Source of the DNA: Planctomycetaceae bacterium
GTDB taxonomy: Bacteria > Planctomycetota > Planctomycetia > Planctomycetales > Planctomycetaceae
Reading direction: 5' to 3'
NCBI GenBank assembly: GCA_020638955.1
Contig: JACKHO010000001.1
Coordinates: forward strand, 1,109,216-1,173,215
Length of the DNA stretch: 64,000 bases
Shown: piece by piece, positions 1-8,556 of the stretch
Position numbering within the stretch: position 1 is the stretch's first letter
Layout of the letters: each line of letters starts with the position of its first letter
The notes under the pieces: model-generated
The model's database searches: none
Told to the model about the DNA's origin: nothing
Seen by the model: only the letters and a program-made list of their open reading frames with translations
Program-made: the position numbers and the translations under genes

Positions 1-703
1 GTCCGCGATACAGAATGTTCAAGTCAGCCAGCAAGCGCAAATGGCGTTCTCGATTCGGCTGCAACAGGTGCCCCGCCTGGGCGACGGATGTGCGATAACG
101 AACCGCGGTAATGACGTCATGGAGCATCCGGCGCGTCGGCGTATGAAACAGAACTCCGCCACTGGCGACCAGTGGAATGGAGGTTTGCAATTCCAGTCCC
201 CGAAGCCAGGCGAGACGTTTGTCGTCGTGAGGGCCACGGAACAACTCGGCGAGCAGGTAGCAGCGGTCACCAAACAATTCGCGGTATTGATGCAGCCTCG
301 CGACATCAATTTGTTCGGTGTGCGCAGGAGGAAGAACGCCAGCCAGCAAGTCGGTGTGATGCTGTGCAATGTCGTCGAACGTCAGGTGGCAATCCCCCTT
401 GGGAGCACGCCGTCGCCCTTTGGTAATCAAATGGCAAAGTTCACCATACCCGTTGCGATTCGTTGCCCAGAGCACGACGGGCGGTGCATCCTGCGGAGTC
501 ATTTCCGCGCCAATGAGCAGTTTGAGACCTGCGTCTTTGGCAGCCGCGTGGGCACGCACCACTCCCGCAACAGAGTTCTGGTCCGTGATGGCAATCGCGG
601 CATATCCCAACTCCGCCGCCTGAGTCGCCAGCTCTTCGGGATGCGAAGCTCCCTGCAGAAACGAGAAGTTCGACAGACAATGCAGTTCGGCATAGGGCAT
701 CAT
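1..703 (-). CDS. dnaE2: Error-prone DNA polymerase DnaE2, N-terminal part (runs off window)
   Basis: An open frame on the minus strand has no stop before the window edge; about 234 residues are visible. It begins MMPYAELHCLSNFSFLQGAS and continues with a PHP domain (AIAITDQNSVAG, LIGAEMT), typical of the alpha subunit of DNA polymerase III and, next to imuA-imuB, of the second copy DnaE2. In the known mutasome DnaE2 does the actual translesion synthesis, while ImuB links it to the clamp. The start ATG overlaps the imuB stop in an ATGA arrangement, so translation is probably coupled. The polymerase core lies outside the window, so catalytic residues cannot be checked. Family assignment is firm; the DnaE2 rather than DnaE1 label rests on the operon. 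Confidence 0.9.
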   Translation of the reverse strand, partial: MMPYAELHCLSNFSFLQGASHPEELATQAAELGYAAIAITDQNSVAGVVRAHAAAKDAGLKLLIGAEMTPQDAPPVVLWATNRNGYGELCHLITKGRRRAPKGDCHLTFDDIAQHHTDLLAGVLPPAHTEQIDVARLHQYRELFGDRCYLLAELFRGPHDDKRLAWLRGLELQTSIPLVASGGVLFHTPTRRMLHDVITAVRYRTSVAQAGHLLQPNRERHLRLLADLNILYRG

Positions 704-2238
704 GCAATCTCGCCATGCAGAAACCATTGGCGTGTGTCGAGTCGCTGGAAAATCCACCAGCGTTGTCCGGTGTGGGTTTCCACTCTGTAGTAGTCGCGAC
801 GCACTGCCCGGCGCCACCAACCCGACTCCACACGTTCGGGCCCCCACACGTGGTGGAGTTCACTCAATTGTCCCTGCCATTTAATGACGGCTGGCCGCGA
901 GTGATGACACATTCGCAGCACATCCACCGGTTGGGGAAATGCCGCCAACAGCAGTGGCCGCTCCCACAATTGCGGAACCAAGCCCGCGTCGAGCGATACG
1001 TCGTAAATCTCTGAGGATTCGATTGCCGAACGTAACCTGGTTTGATGCTCCGGGATGGCATCGGGGACGAGTTCGAGGTGACTGACATGGGCAGATCCCA
1101 GCCGCCCATGCAAACGGGTGACGAGTGTGTCGATGTCCTTCCGCAACGCGATTTGATGTTCATCGAAGAGGGAAAGTCGCACGCATTGCAGGCGTCCCAC
1201 CTGTTTTGCTGTCATCTGAACCGTCGCCACGGCAAACGAGAGCGCGGCTCGCTCCCACTTCATTTGGCACAGTTCAACGAGGAGTGGCTCATCAACAGTA
1301 GGCCGCCCCAGATCAATCATCCACGCGAGCTGCGTTCCCGCCATTTCACCCTGCCACACGACGTGCAACTGGCTGAGTCCCAACTGCCGTTTCGCAAGTC
1401 GCTGCAGCAAACGCTTGAGTAACTGCAGCGAGATTTCTTCAATCCAGTGCGGCTGTGTTAAAGGATGCTCAAATTGACGCCGTTCACGAAAAATTGGTGG
1501 CGGGAGATACGGAGTGAGCAGCTCGGGGATATCACCAAGGAACTGGCCAATTCGCCGGGTGACAGCCCGTCCCACGCGACTGACCAGACTGTTTCGATTC
1601 AACGCCAGAAGCTGTCCAATGCTGTCAATTCCCAAGCGGCGAAATACCGAGTGGGCCTCGGGATTCAGCCGCAGCGTTTCAATCGACAGCGCATTGAGTC
1701 GGTCCAGTTCACCAGCCGGCAGAACGCGAAATCGATTCGGCATGTGCACCCCATGTGCCAGTGCCCAGGCCGCTCCAATGGTCTCGGCGACGGCGCATTG
1801 CAGTTGAAATCCCTTGCTCACAAAGGTGGCGCAGACCGACTTCGCCCATTCCGATTCACCTCCATACAAATGCGCCACGCCTGTTAAGTCGAGAAGCAAG
1901 GCATCGGGTTCTTCCGCTTCGTTGAGAGCAACCAGCGGACTGAACTGCTGAGCTACGACCGCCAACCGTTCCAGCAAAATCCGATCGAACTCTGGATTCA
2001 CTGCGACCAGTTTCAAAGGCCTGCGGTCGGGGCAGAGTGTCTGCGCCTCGGAAACCGGCATGCCGCTGCGCACTCCTGCTTGTGCCGCCCACCGATTCGT
2101 CAGCGTGACAAACTCTCCGCGGCCGGGACGCTGCTCGAACAGTGCGAGCGGTAATGTCTGAAATCGCGGCTCAACCGACTCCAGCCGTTGGATGGGCCAG
2201 TTCGGGAACCACAGGCAGGCGTAGCGTTTCTTCGTCAT
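700..2238 (-). CDS. imuB: ImuB, Y-family polymerase-like mutasome adaptor
   Basis: 512 residues from the ATG at 2238, which has an AGGA ribosome-binding site a few bases upstream; the open frame continues further upstream but only as an overlap with imuA. The N-terminus (ACLWFPNWPIQRL) and the segment LLLDLTGVAHLYGG near residues 114-127 are Y-family palm elements. The acidic catalytic residues are degenerate: the usual first-motif Asp is absent and the Asp-Glu pair reads Asp-Ala. That is the hallmark of ImuB, a non-catalytic member that recruits DnaE2 and binds the beta clamp. It overlaps imuA by 68 bases and dnaE2 by 4. Expected to be expressed with them in the DNA-damage response. Confidence 0.92.
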   Translation of the reverse strand: MTKKRYACLWFPNWPIQRLESVEPRFQTLPLALFEQRPGRGEFVTLTNRWAAQAGVRSGMPVSEAQTLCPDRRPLKLVAVNPEFDRILLERLAVVAQQFSPLVALNEAEEPDALLLDLTGVAHLYGGESEWAKSVCATFVSKGFQLQCAVAETIGAAWALAHGVHMPNRFRVLPAGELDRLNALSIETLRLNPEAHSVFRRLGIDSIGQLLALNRNSLVSRVGRAVTRRIGQFLGDIPELLTPYLPPPIFRERRQFEHPLTQPHWIEEISLQLLKRLLQRLAKRQLGLSQLHVVWQGEMAGTQLAWMIDLGRPTVDEPLLVELCQMKWERAALSFAVATVQMTAKQVGRLQCVRLSLFDEHQIALRKDIDTLVTRLHGRLGSAHVSHLELVPDAIPEHQTRLRSAIESSEIYDVSLDAGLVPQLWERPLLLAAFPQPVDVLRMCHHSRPAVIKWQGQLSELHHVWGPERVESGWWRRAVRRDYYRVETHTGQRWWIFQRLDTRQWFLHGEIA

Positions 2239-2911
2239 GAAACTGTCCTGTTTCGTCGACACCAACAATGACTGACAGCCCGGCATTTCCCGTTCGCGAC
2301 CGCAGCACTTCAATGCGAAACCGCGGCTGGCCGTGGAGCGAGGGAAGTACCTCCACCTGCAATCGGACCTCGCCCCAGCAACGATGCAATCTCCGCTGGG
2401 GACCAAACACAAACATCGCCAGCGCTCCGGCATCTTCCGCGGCAATTTGATAACGCCGAAACGTGGTGGCGTCTCCCTTTGGTTCCAACACCCACAACAA
2501 CGGCAGCGACCGGCAGCGCAAGGCCTGATCGCAACTCCACAACAACTCTTCATCTGTCGGCGGAGTGACATACAGCACCTGCGACAACGGGAATCCCAGG
2601 GACTGCAGCGTCGGCGCATGGATCGATTGAGTAGGATCAATCAGCATCCAGGGCAGGTCGCGAGAAACAAGGTGCCGCGCCACCAGCAATGACGCTATGG
2701 CGGCTTCGTTGGCCGAGCGGTATCCCACCCATTCGATAAATGTTCCCCGACGAATTCCCCCGCCGGAAAAGAGGCTGTCGATGGCGGCACATCCCGTGGA
2801 CGCCAGCTCCGGGCCAGTACCACGCTGCGTCTGCCCCAGGGCACGCATGCGTTGTCGCAGCTCGGCAACAATTTCCGTCGATGGTTTGCTGACAGCCATA
2901 ACATGAATCAT
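2171..2911 (-). CDS. imuA: ImuA, RecA-like mutasome protein
   Basis: 246 residues, first gene of the imuA-imuB-dnaE2 cassette. The motif SGGGIRRGTFIEWVG near residues 49-63 resembles the nucleotide-binding loop region of RecA/SulA-like proteins, but a clean Walker A is not present, as is usual for ImuA. The family acts with ImuB and DnaE2 in damage-induced mutagenesis. An alternative start is the ATG at 2899 (MAVSKPSTE); neither has a strong ribosome-binding site. The preceding intergenic region carries a candidate operator (2979-2990). Confidence 0.85.
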   Translation of the reverse strand: MIHVMAVSKPSTEIVAELRQRMRALGQTQRGTGPELASTGCAAIDSLFSGGGIRRGTFIEWVGYRSANEAAIASLLVARHLVSRDLPWMLIDPTQSIHAPTLQSLGFPLSQVLYVTPPTDEELLWSCDQALRCRSLPLLWVLEPKGDATTFRRYQIAAEDAGALAMFVFGPQRRLHRCWGEVRLQVEVLPSLHGQPRFRIEVLRSRTGNAGLSVIVGVDETGQFHDEETLRLPVVPELAHPTAGVG

Positions 2912-2978
2912 TCAAACAGGTAGCGATTTTCACATCCCTCGAAAATTCGCGAACTTCGTTCTCGCACTGCACGAAACG

Positions 2979-2990
2979 ATACAAATGTAT
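2979..2990 (-). promoter_or_regulatory. Inverted repeat ATAC-N4-GTAT upstream of imuA
   Basis: The sequence atacaaatgtat is a 4-4-4 inverted repeat 68 bases before the imuA start. Its architecture (two 4-base half-sites around AAAT) resembles Gram-positive-type LexA boxes (GAAC-N4-GTTC), but the half-sites differ. A second, shorter-spaced palindrome gaacttcgttc sits at 2951-2961. imuA operons are LexA-controlled in other bacteria, so one of these could be the SOS operator. This is inference only. Confidence 0.3.
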
Positions 2991-3071
2991 ACTAGTGTCG
3001 TCAATCCCGGGGGGAACCTTGAATTGGAATTCGAACAAGCCGCTGCGGCACAAAAAGGAGGCCCTGGTTTC

Positions 3072-3183
3072 ACCCTCCCAGGCGCAGCCAAATGGGAGGG
3101 TCGGATCGAGTTCACGAGATCCGGGGAGGGCACACTCGCATTTCCAGTCGCAACGTTACGCCTCCCCTCCCCTCGATCGGCTC
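3072..3183. repeat. Palindromic GGGAGGG-rich intergenic element
   Basis: A 9-base stem accctccca/tgggagggt (3072-3080 with 3093-3101) is followed by a cggatc/gatccg stem and by further ggggaggg and cccctcccct runs up to about 3180. The block of inverted GGGAGGG/CCCTCCC motifs looks like a dispersed intergenic palindromic repeat, although no second copy lies in this window. Alternatively it is simply secondary structure in the long leader of the downstream gene. Confidence 0.4.
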
Positions 3184-3420
3184 GACCCTCCGGCCAGAGA
3201 GTGAAGTGTTGCGGGAGCATCAACAAACTCGGTCCTCCCACGAAATGAATGTTGACCAACGGCAACACAGCAGCGATTGCAAGGCGATAATCTGAACGCA
3301 CAACACAGACTTTGGTCGTCGCTCGCTTGTGATGTGGCGTCGCGCACGATAGCTTTGCGCGTTACCAATTTCCCAAAGTCCACGCCTCGTTCGAGGCTAC
3401 TCGGTTGTGAGGAGAGGGCC

Positions 3421-3819
3421 ATGCTCGTTCCCATGGAACTTGCCCGAATTATCATCAGCGAAATCAACGATCAGCAGGTGGTGTTCCTCCGTGAAATTGA
3501 CGGAGAACGGACCCTTCCCATTCTCATCGGAATTTTCGAAGCCACCAGCATCGACCGCCGCGTGCAGAGCATCGAACCGCAGCGGCCTCTCACGCACGAC
3601 CTGCTGAAGTCCGCCATTACAGAACTCGGCGGCGAAGTGCAGGATGTGGTCATTACCAACCTTAAGGACCACACGTACTACGCTGTCATTCGCATTCGCA
3701 AAGATGGTGAAGTCATCGAACTCGACAGCCGCCCCAGCGACGCCATCGCCCTCTCAGTCCACTTCGACCCCCACGTCCCCATTCTGGTCTCCGAGGACGT
3801 CCTCAACGCGTCGATTTAA
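3421..3819 (+). CDS. Bifunctional nuclease family protein (DUF151)
   Basis: 132 residues from the ATG at 3421, preceded by a GGAGAG ribosome-binding site; the frame is open upstream but that part has no homology features. The pattern MELARIIISE, LPILIGIFEA, LDSRPSDAIALSV is characteristic of DUF151/BFN proteins, small cytoplasmic proteins for which DNase and RNase activity has been reported in plants, and which are widespread in bacteria with unclear roles. Full-length and intact. It is followed after 9 bases by a zinc-ribbon membrane protein, probably on the same transcript. Confidence 0.88.
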   Translation: MLVPMELARIIISEINDQQVVFLREIDGERTLPILIGIFEATSIDRRVQSIEPQRPLTHDLLKSAITELGGEVQDVVITNLKDHTYYAVIRIRKDGEVIELDSRPSDAIALSVHFDPHVPILVSEDVLNASI

Positions 3820-3828
3820 GGGCTCACC

Positions 3829-4179
3829 ATGTCGTTGATTCAATGCCCGAAGTGTCAAATTTCGTACTCACACATGCTCCGGTCCTGTCCGTCCTGTCAG
3901 ACGCCGGTACCATCTGCCAGAGAGAAAATCGACTTCAACCAGTGCAAAGAATCCGCTTCAATCATGCTTGGACAGGGGAAACCAACCGACGAGGTGGAAC
4001 AGTTCCTTGTCGAACGTTATGGCGTGAGCCCAACGCAGGCAATGCAAATTGTCAGATCGACACGGCACAACGACTCGGGGAAAAACCTGGGGTATATCGT
4101 CTCACGCGTCTTTCTGGTGTTGATTATCATCGCCATAGTGAGATACGTCATCGGCCTCTTCTTTATCAGCATGTTGTGA
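3829..4179 (+). CDS. Zinc-ribbon small membrane protein
   Basis: 116 residues. Two CxxC knuckles at the N-terminus (CPKC at residues 6-9, CPSC at 20-23) form a probable zinc ribbon. A helical middle (residues 33-65) and one hydrophobic helix near the C-terminus (VSRVFLVLIIIAIVRYVIGL) follow. The zinc ribbon would face the cytoplasm if the C-terminus crosses the membrane. Function unknown. It begins 9 bases after the DUF151 gene, so co-expression is likely. Confidence 0.75.
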   Translation: MSLIQCPKCQISYSHMLRSCPSCQTPVPSAREKIDFNQCKESASIMLGQGKPTDEVEQFLVERYGVSPTQAMQIVRSTRHNDSGKNLGYIVSRVFLVLIIIAIVRYVIGLFFISML

Positions 4180-4191
4180 AACCGACCACAT

Positions 4192-4210
4192 TGAGGCCTA
4201 CTCCGCCTCA
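4192..4210. terminator. Weak hairpin between convergent genes
   Basis: tgaggc-ctactcc-gcctca forms a 6-base stem in the 72-base gap between the zinc-ribbon gene and the convergent kinase gene. No T-run follows on either strand, so intrinsic termination is uncertain. Confidence 0.25.
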
Positions 4211-4251
4211 GCGTAGCCGTTGCGTCAACCGAGAACTTGCCGGTTTCGCCT

Positions 4252-5925
4252 CTACTGCTTCCGCGCTCGCTCGACGTACTCACTCGCCTCGGGGTTGTCC
4301 TGGTACAATTGGATGATTCCCTGGCGAACTGCCCGCGCCTGTTTGGTTTCTCCCGCAGAGTCCAGTTCCTCGGCACGTTTCAGAGCCTCGTCGAGGAATT
4401 GAAAGCGATTCTCTTCCGTTGGCTGTTCCTGGATTTGCGTTAACAGTTTGAGAGCCACGTTGTATTGCACGGAGAACTCAGGATTCCCGTCGATGATGGC
4501 CAGCAGCGCCGACAGTTCCGCTTCGGCGGCCCGAATTTCGCCGTTATTACGCAGGGTGAGGGCGTGACGGAGAATGAGATCGGGCTGGGTGAGCGGTTCG
4601 CCGCTGCTGAACTGGCCGTCCTGCCGGAGGAGATCGCGCTCGTATTGATACTGGTCGATTTGCTCCATCAGGGGGGCGACTCTTTCATTCCATTCGGAAT
4701 CATTCAAGTCGAGCAGCGGTTGAAAACATTCCGCCTCTGCGGCATCCCAGCCGGGACCGGGAGCCATGTCCATGAGGCGTTGTCCACGTTCAAACAATTC
4801 GTCGGGCGTGGTGCGCGAATTCGAAAGCAGCCAGCCGCTCAGCCCAATGACGAGGACAAACAATCCAACGAGCACCCAGACGTTATCGAGCAGCGAACCC
4901 AGCGGGGATTTCTGAGTCCCCTTCTCAATTTCGGCCCGCATCATATCCCGGATGATGGTGCCCCCCACACCCGCCTGATGTTCGGCGTTGGCAGCTTCGG
5001 TCTCCTTATCGGGAGCGAGTTGGCCATCGTAGTCGAAGTCGGCTTCGCTCATGGCGAGATCAACCTTCTTCGGAATTTCCTGCAATCTTAATCCCAGCAC
5101 GTACGCGTCGGGGTAACGGTCTTCAGGCTTCTTCGACAGGCATTTACAGACCACTTCGTCCAGCCAGTGAGGAATATCCTGCACAATGCGACGCGGGCTA
5201 TCGAACTGGGAGAACTTGTGCTTCTGCGCAATTTCGAGAGTCGACTTTCCGGTAAACGGCGGACGTCCCGTCAGCATGACGTACAGCACGGCTCCGAGTG
5301 AATAAATGTCGCTTTGCCGTGTTGCCCGGCTCCCTTGAGCCTGTTCCGGCGACATGTACTCCGCGGTCCCCAGGATCCCGCCCGTGACAGTGAGTTTGCT
5401 GGTGGCAAAGACCTGGGCCACGCCGAAATCAGCAAGTTTGACAACGCCATCATTCCGCAGCAGCAGGTTGGATGGTTTCAGGTCGCGATGCACAACGCCG
5501 GCATTGTGTGCTGCCTTGAGGGCGCGACAAATCTGGACCGCTATTTCGATGGCGTCTCGCCAGGGGATGCGTTTCTCACGCAGCAGTCGAGCTGTCAGTG
5601 TTTCGCCAGGGACATATTCCATGGCGTAGTAATACGTCCCCGCTTCTTCTCCGCTCTCGTACAACTCCACAATGTTTTCGTTCGAGTTGGAAAGCTGACG
5701 CATGGCGTCGATTTCGCGATTGAACCGCGCCACAAACCCCGACTCCCGCGCCATCGACGCGGGCAGCACTTTGATCGCCGCCCGGGTCTCAGATTGCATG
5801 TGCACGCCGAGGTACACCGTCCCCATCCCCCCTGCTCCCAGTTCTTCAACGAGCCGGTAGGGGCCTATTTGCTCCGGAATGGGAACTTCCGTGTTTTCGG
5901 GACGAACTGTGTTGGAATCGGACAC
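4252..5925 (-). CDS. Membrane-anchored Ser/Thr protein kinase (PknB-type)
   Basis: About 557 residues from the GTG at 5925, chosen because AGGAAG lies 6 bases upstream; the ATG at 5961 in the same frame is possible but lacks such a site. All kinase motifs are present: GAGGMG glycine loop, AAIK lysine, HRDLKPSN catalytic loop, DFG, and GTAEYMSPEQ in the activation segment. A single membrane helix (VWVLVGLFVLVIGLSGWLL, near residues 345-365) follows, then a helical, TPR-like extracytoplasmic tail. It should phosphorylate cytoplasmic Ser/Thr targets in response to something sensed by the tail. Targets cannot be named. A small zinc-ribbon membrane protein gene lies just upstream on the same strand. 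Confidence 0.92.
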   Translation of the reverse strand: MSDSNTVRPENTEVPIPEQIGPYRLVEELGAGGMGTVYLGVHMQSETRAAIKVLPASMARESGFVARFNREIDAMRQLSNSNENIVELYESGEEAGTYYYAMEYVPGETLTARLLREKRIPWRDAIEIAVQICRALKAAHNAGVVHRDLKPSNLLLRNDGVVKLADFGVAQVFATSKLTVTGGILGTAEYMSPEQAQGSRATRQSDIYSLGAVLYVMLTGRPPFTGKSTLEIAQKHKFSQFDSPRRIVQDIPHWLDEVVCKCLSKKPEDRYPDAYVLGLRLQEIPKKVDLAMSEADFDYDGQLAPDKETEAANAEHQAGVGGTIIRDMMRAEIEKGTQKSPLGSLLDNVWVLVGLFVLVIGLSGWLLSNSRTTPDELFERGQRLMDMAPGPGWDAAEAECFQPLLDLNDSEWNERVAPLMEQIDQYQYERDLLRQDGQFSSGEPLTQPDLILRHALTLRNNGEIRAAEAELSALLAIIDGNPEFSVQYNVALKLLTQIQEQPTEENRFQFLDEALKRAEELDSAGETKQARAVRQGIIQLYQDNPEASEYVERARKQ

Positions 5926-6027
5926 AATAAACTTCCTGTGAAATGTCGCACGGCCCGGCATCACACACGAACAGCATACGCCGAAACCAGTCAGCGGCGA
6001 AACCGAGAGTTGCCATGCGAACGTGCG

Positions 6028-6282
6028 TTATTCCGTCAACAGTTCGACCAGCATTTGAATTCCACCGATTGCGATGTACACAACGACGGCCAACAGGACA
6101 TAACGCCAGATTTTTAATCGACGCCGGCCCACACCGGACGAAGGGCATCCACAGTAGTCGCAGACGACGGCATCAGCGGGCATCATCGATTTGCAGTGGG
6201 GACAAGGTTCTTGGGGTTTCTCCAGTTCATTCCAGTCAAAGTCAAGTTTTTCGCCCGTGTCGGGGAATTGTTCGTCGGCCAT
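6028..6282 (-). CDS. Small zinc-ribbon, single-helix membrane protein
   Basis: 84 residues. An acidic N-terminus is followed by a two-knuckle zinc ribbon (CPHC and CDYC at about residues 28-46), a basic stretch (RRRLK), and a C-terminal hydrophobic helix (YVLLAVVVYIAIGGIQMLV). It resembles in plan the zinc-ribbon membrane protein at 3829. It lies about 100 bases upstream of the kinase gene in the same direction, so it may be co-transcribed. No known function. Confidence 0.7.
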   Translation of the reverse strand: MADEQFPDTGEKLDFDWNELEKPQEPCPHCKSMMPADAVVCDYCGCPSSGVGRRRLKIWRYVLLAVVVYIAIGGIQMLVELLTE

Positions 6283-6449
6283 AGTGCTCTCATCCCACGA
6301 ATCAGGCAGGGAGTCAGGGATTGCCCCTGGATCGAGTTCGGTGCATGTGCCAAAGTTTCAGTCTATTTCAGTCGATGCAACGTTGACAACCTGCGGTGTC
6401 CCCTCGAACATGTGGAGCCACCACATATTCGTTAGCCCCCAAATCACTT

Positions 6450-7112
6450 ATGTCCCTGTTGTTACGTGACGTCAAAAAGTCTTACCGGGAGCCGGGTGGC
6501 GGACGACTGCCTGTGCTGAACGTGAAGGAATACTCGCTGAAAGCGGGTGAACAGGCGGCTCTGCTGGGACAAAGCGGTGGAGGCAAGACAACGCTGCTGA
6601 ATGTCATTTCCGGCATTGCCACTCCCGACTCGGGCGACATTGTGGTTGACGGAGTGAATCTGGCGAAACTCCCAGAGCCGGCGCGAGATCGTTTTCGAGC
6701 CGAACGGATAGGTATTGTCTTTCAGACGTTTCACTTGCTTCCCGCATTCAGTGCATTCGAAAACGTACTACTGGGAATGAGTTTTTCTGGCCGGGCCAAT
6801 CGCGGATACGCTCGTGAATTGCTGGAACGGGTCGGACTGAAAGAGCGACTGAACCACAAACCGGGGCAGCTATCGGTGGGTGAGCAACAACGGGTGTCGG
6901 TGGCCCGGGCGCTTGCCAATCATCCCAAGCTGATGCTCGCCGATGAACCAACCGCCAGCGTCGACATGGCAAACCAGAACGTCATTCTCGATTTGTTACG
7001 AGATACCTGCCGCGAGCACGGCGTCTCACTGCTGCTGGTAACTCATTCACCGGAAGTTGCCGGACTGTTCGACCGGGTCGACCAGTTGAGTGACTTCAAT
7101 CAACCCGAGTGA
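6450..7112 (+). CDS. ABC transporter ATP-binding protein (LolD/MacB-like)
   Basis: 220 residues from the ATG at 6450 (MSLLLRDVKKSYREPGGGRL). Walker A is GQSGGGKTT, the Q-loop is VFQTFHLL, the signature is LSVGEQQRVSVARAL, and Walker B is LMLADEPTASVD with the D-loop intact. This spacing is typical of the LolD/MacB (type VII) family, which drives lipoprotein, peptide or envelope-substrate movement rather than import. The permease follows 33 bases downstream, so the two should form one transporter. Confidence 0.92.
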   Translation: MSLLLRDVKKSYREPGGGRLPVLNVKEYSLKAGEQAALLGQSGGGKTTLLNVISGIATPDSGDIVVDGVNLAKLPEPARDRFRAERIGIVFQTFHLLPAFSAFENVLLGMSFSGRANRGYARELLERVGLKERLNHKPGQLSVGEQQRVSVARALANHPKLMLADEPTASVDMANQNVILDLLRDTCREHGVSLLLVTHSPEVAGLFDRVDQLSDFNQPE

Positions 7113-7145
7113 CATCCGCCTCGTCTTCCAATTCAATTCGAAATC

Positions 7146-8510
7146 ATGAATCTGTTTTCCATAGCGTGGAAGAGTTTGCGTCAGCGATGGCTCGCCTCAT
7201 CGCTCACCTCGCTGAGTGTTTCGCTCGGTGTCGCCCTCATGGTGGCCATTCTCATTGTGAATGGCGTCGTCGACCAAATGTTCAGCCAGACCGGCAGCGG
7301 GTACAGCATTATCGTTGGTGCCCGCGGCAGCCGGACGCAGCTCATTATGAGCACCATTTACCGGATGGATCGTCCCATTGAAAACCTTCCGTGGCGGTAC
7401 TTCGAGGAATGGAAGGAACACAAGTGGGTGGAACGCGCCGTTCCCATGAACCTCGGTGATACGACACAAGAGGGAGGATTCCCTATTGTCGGCACCACGC
7501 CTGAGTACTTCCTCATTCCACCCATTCCCGATCAGCCATTTCGCATGAAGGTGGAAGGTGACGACAAGTTTAACAGCACGTGGGATGCCGTGATTGGCTC
7601 ACAAGTTGCCAGGAAGAATGGTTGGGAAATCGGCTCTGAATTCCAAATGGTGCACTCCGGCGGAGAGGGCCACATTCACGATGAAAAGTTCACAGTCAAA
7701 GGCATTCTGGCACCAACCGGGACACCAAATGATCGAACCGTGTTCGTCCATATCGACGGATTCTTCGCCCTCGACGGGCACGACAAACCGGTGGAAGAAG
7801 CGATTGAGCGTGAGTTGAAGTTCTATCCTTCGGAATCGCGGGCCGACATTGAGAAGCGTTACGCTGCCGACCTCGCCGACATCCGGGCACACGCGGAAGA
7901 GGAAGCAAGCGGCGGTGGGCACGACCATCACCACCATCATGCGGTTTCCGACCTGCAAAAAGAGGTGACCGCAGTTCTGGTGACGCTGAAGAACGATGAT
8001 TATGGCATTCGGGCACAGTCGCTGGAAGCAGAAATCAACGAAGGCATTCAGGCACAGGCCGCACGGCCGACCGACGTCATGGGACGCCTCATGATCAATC
8101 TCGTTGGCAACGTAAAAGACGCGTTTCTCGTGCTGACCGGGCTCATCATTCTGGTGTCGGGAATTGGAATCTTCGTGAGTATTTACAACTCGATGGCCGA
8201 CCGCAAAAAGGAAATTGCCATTATGCGAGCCCTCGGAGCCCGGCGGCAAACCGTCATGCTCATCATTCTGAGTGAGTCGTTGCTGCTCTGCATGCTGGGA
8301 GCAGTCATTGGGTTACTGCTGGGGCACGGACTCGTCTTCTTCGGCTCTCCCATCATCGAACAGCGTGCGGGATTGTTGATTGATCCTTACTCCTACAATC
8401 CTTGGGAGTTCATTGTGGTCCCCATCATGATTGCCATGTCCGCCCTTATTGGCATTCTGCCGGGACTCACTGCCTACAGCACGGACGTCGCTGAGGGTCT
8501 GCAGTCGTAA
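7146..8510 (+). CDS. FtsX-like ABC permease with His-rich periplasmic loop
   Basis: 454 residues: an N-terminal helix (about 14-40), a large extracytoplasmic domain (about 45-340), then three C-terminal helices (about 345-370, 395-415, 430-450), the MacB/LolE plan. The periplasmic domain carries two His motifs: GHIHDE near residue 175 and HDHHHHHA at 259-266, the latter in a Gly/Glu-rich linker. Such clusters bind transition metals, so the transporter may sense or handle metal-bearing substrates. Partner of the ATPase at 6450. Substrate unknown. Confidence 0.88.
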   Translation: MNLFSIAWKSLRQRWLASSLTSLSVSLGVALMVAILIVNGVVDQMFSQTGSGYSIIVGARGSRTQLIMSTIYRMDRPIENLPWRYFEEWKEHKWVERAVPMNLGDTTQEGGFPIVGTTPEYFLIPPIPDQPFRMKVEGDDKFNSTWDAVIGSQVARKNGWEIGSEFQMVHSGGEGHIHDEKFTVKGILAPTGTPNDRTVFVHIDGFFALDGHDKPVEEAIERELKFYPSESRADIEKRYAADLADIRAHAEEEASGGGHDHHHHHAVSDLQKEVTAVLVTLKNDDYGIRAQSLEAEINEGIQAQAARPTDVMGRLMINLVGNVKDAFLVLTGLIILVSGIGIFVSIYNSMADRKKEIAIMRALGARRQTVMLIILSESLLLCMLGAVIGLLLGHGLVFFGSPIIEQRAGLLIDPYSYNPWEFIVVPIMIAMSALIGILPGLTAYSTDVAEGLQS

Positions 8511-8556
8511 CCGGCTTCGCACATTTCCAAGTCTTCAATGCCTCCGCGGAATTGTC

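Larger units (their letters stand above)
2912..3420. other. Intergenic region between imuA and the nuclease gene
   Basis: About 510 bases without a convincing gene, between divergent imuA and the DUF151 gene. Besides the candidate imuA operator it holds the CCCTCCC/GGGAGGG palindromic block described separately. Open frames here (for example one starting at 2985) have no recognisable domain and run through the palindromes, so they are not called. Confidence 0.6.

Noticed and set aside
2985..3248. Plus-strand 87-codon frame upstream of the DUF151 gene
   Set aside because: Runs through palindromic intergenic repeats, with no ribosome-binding site or domain.
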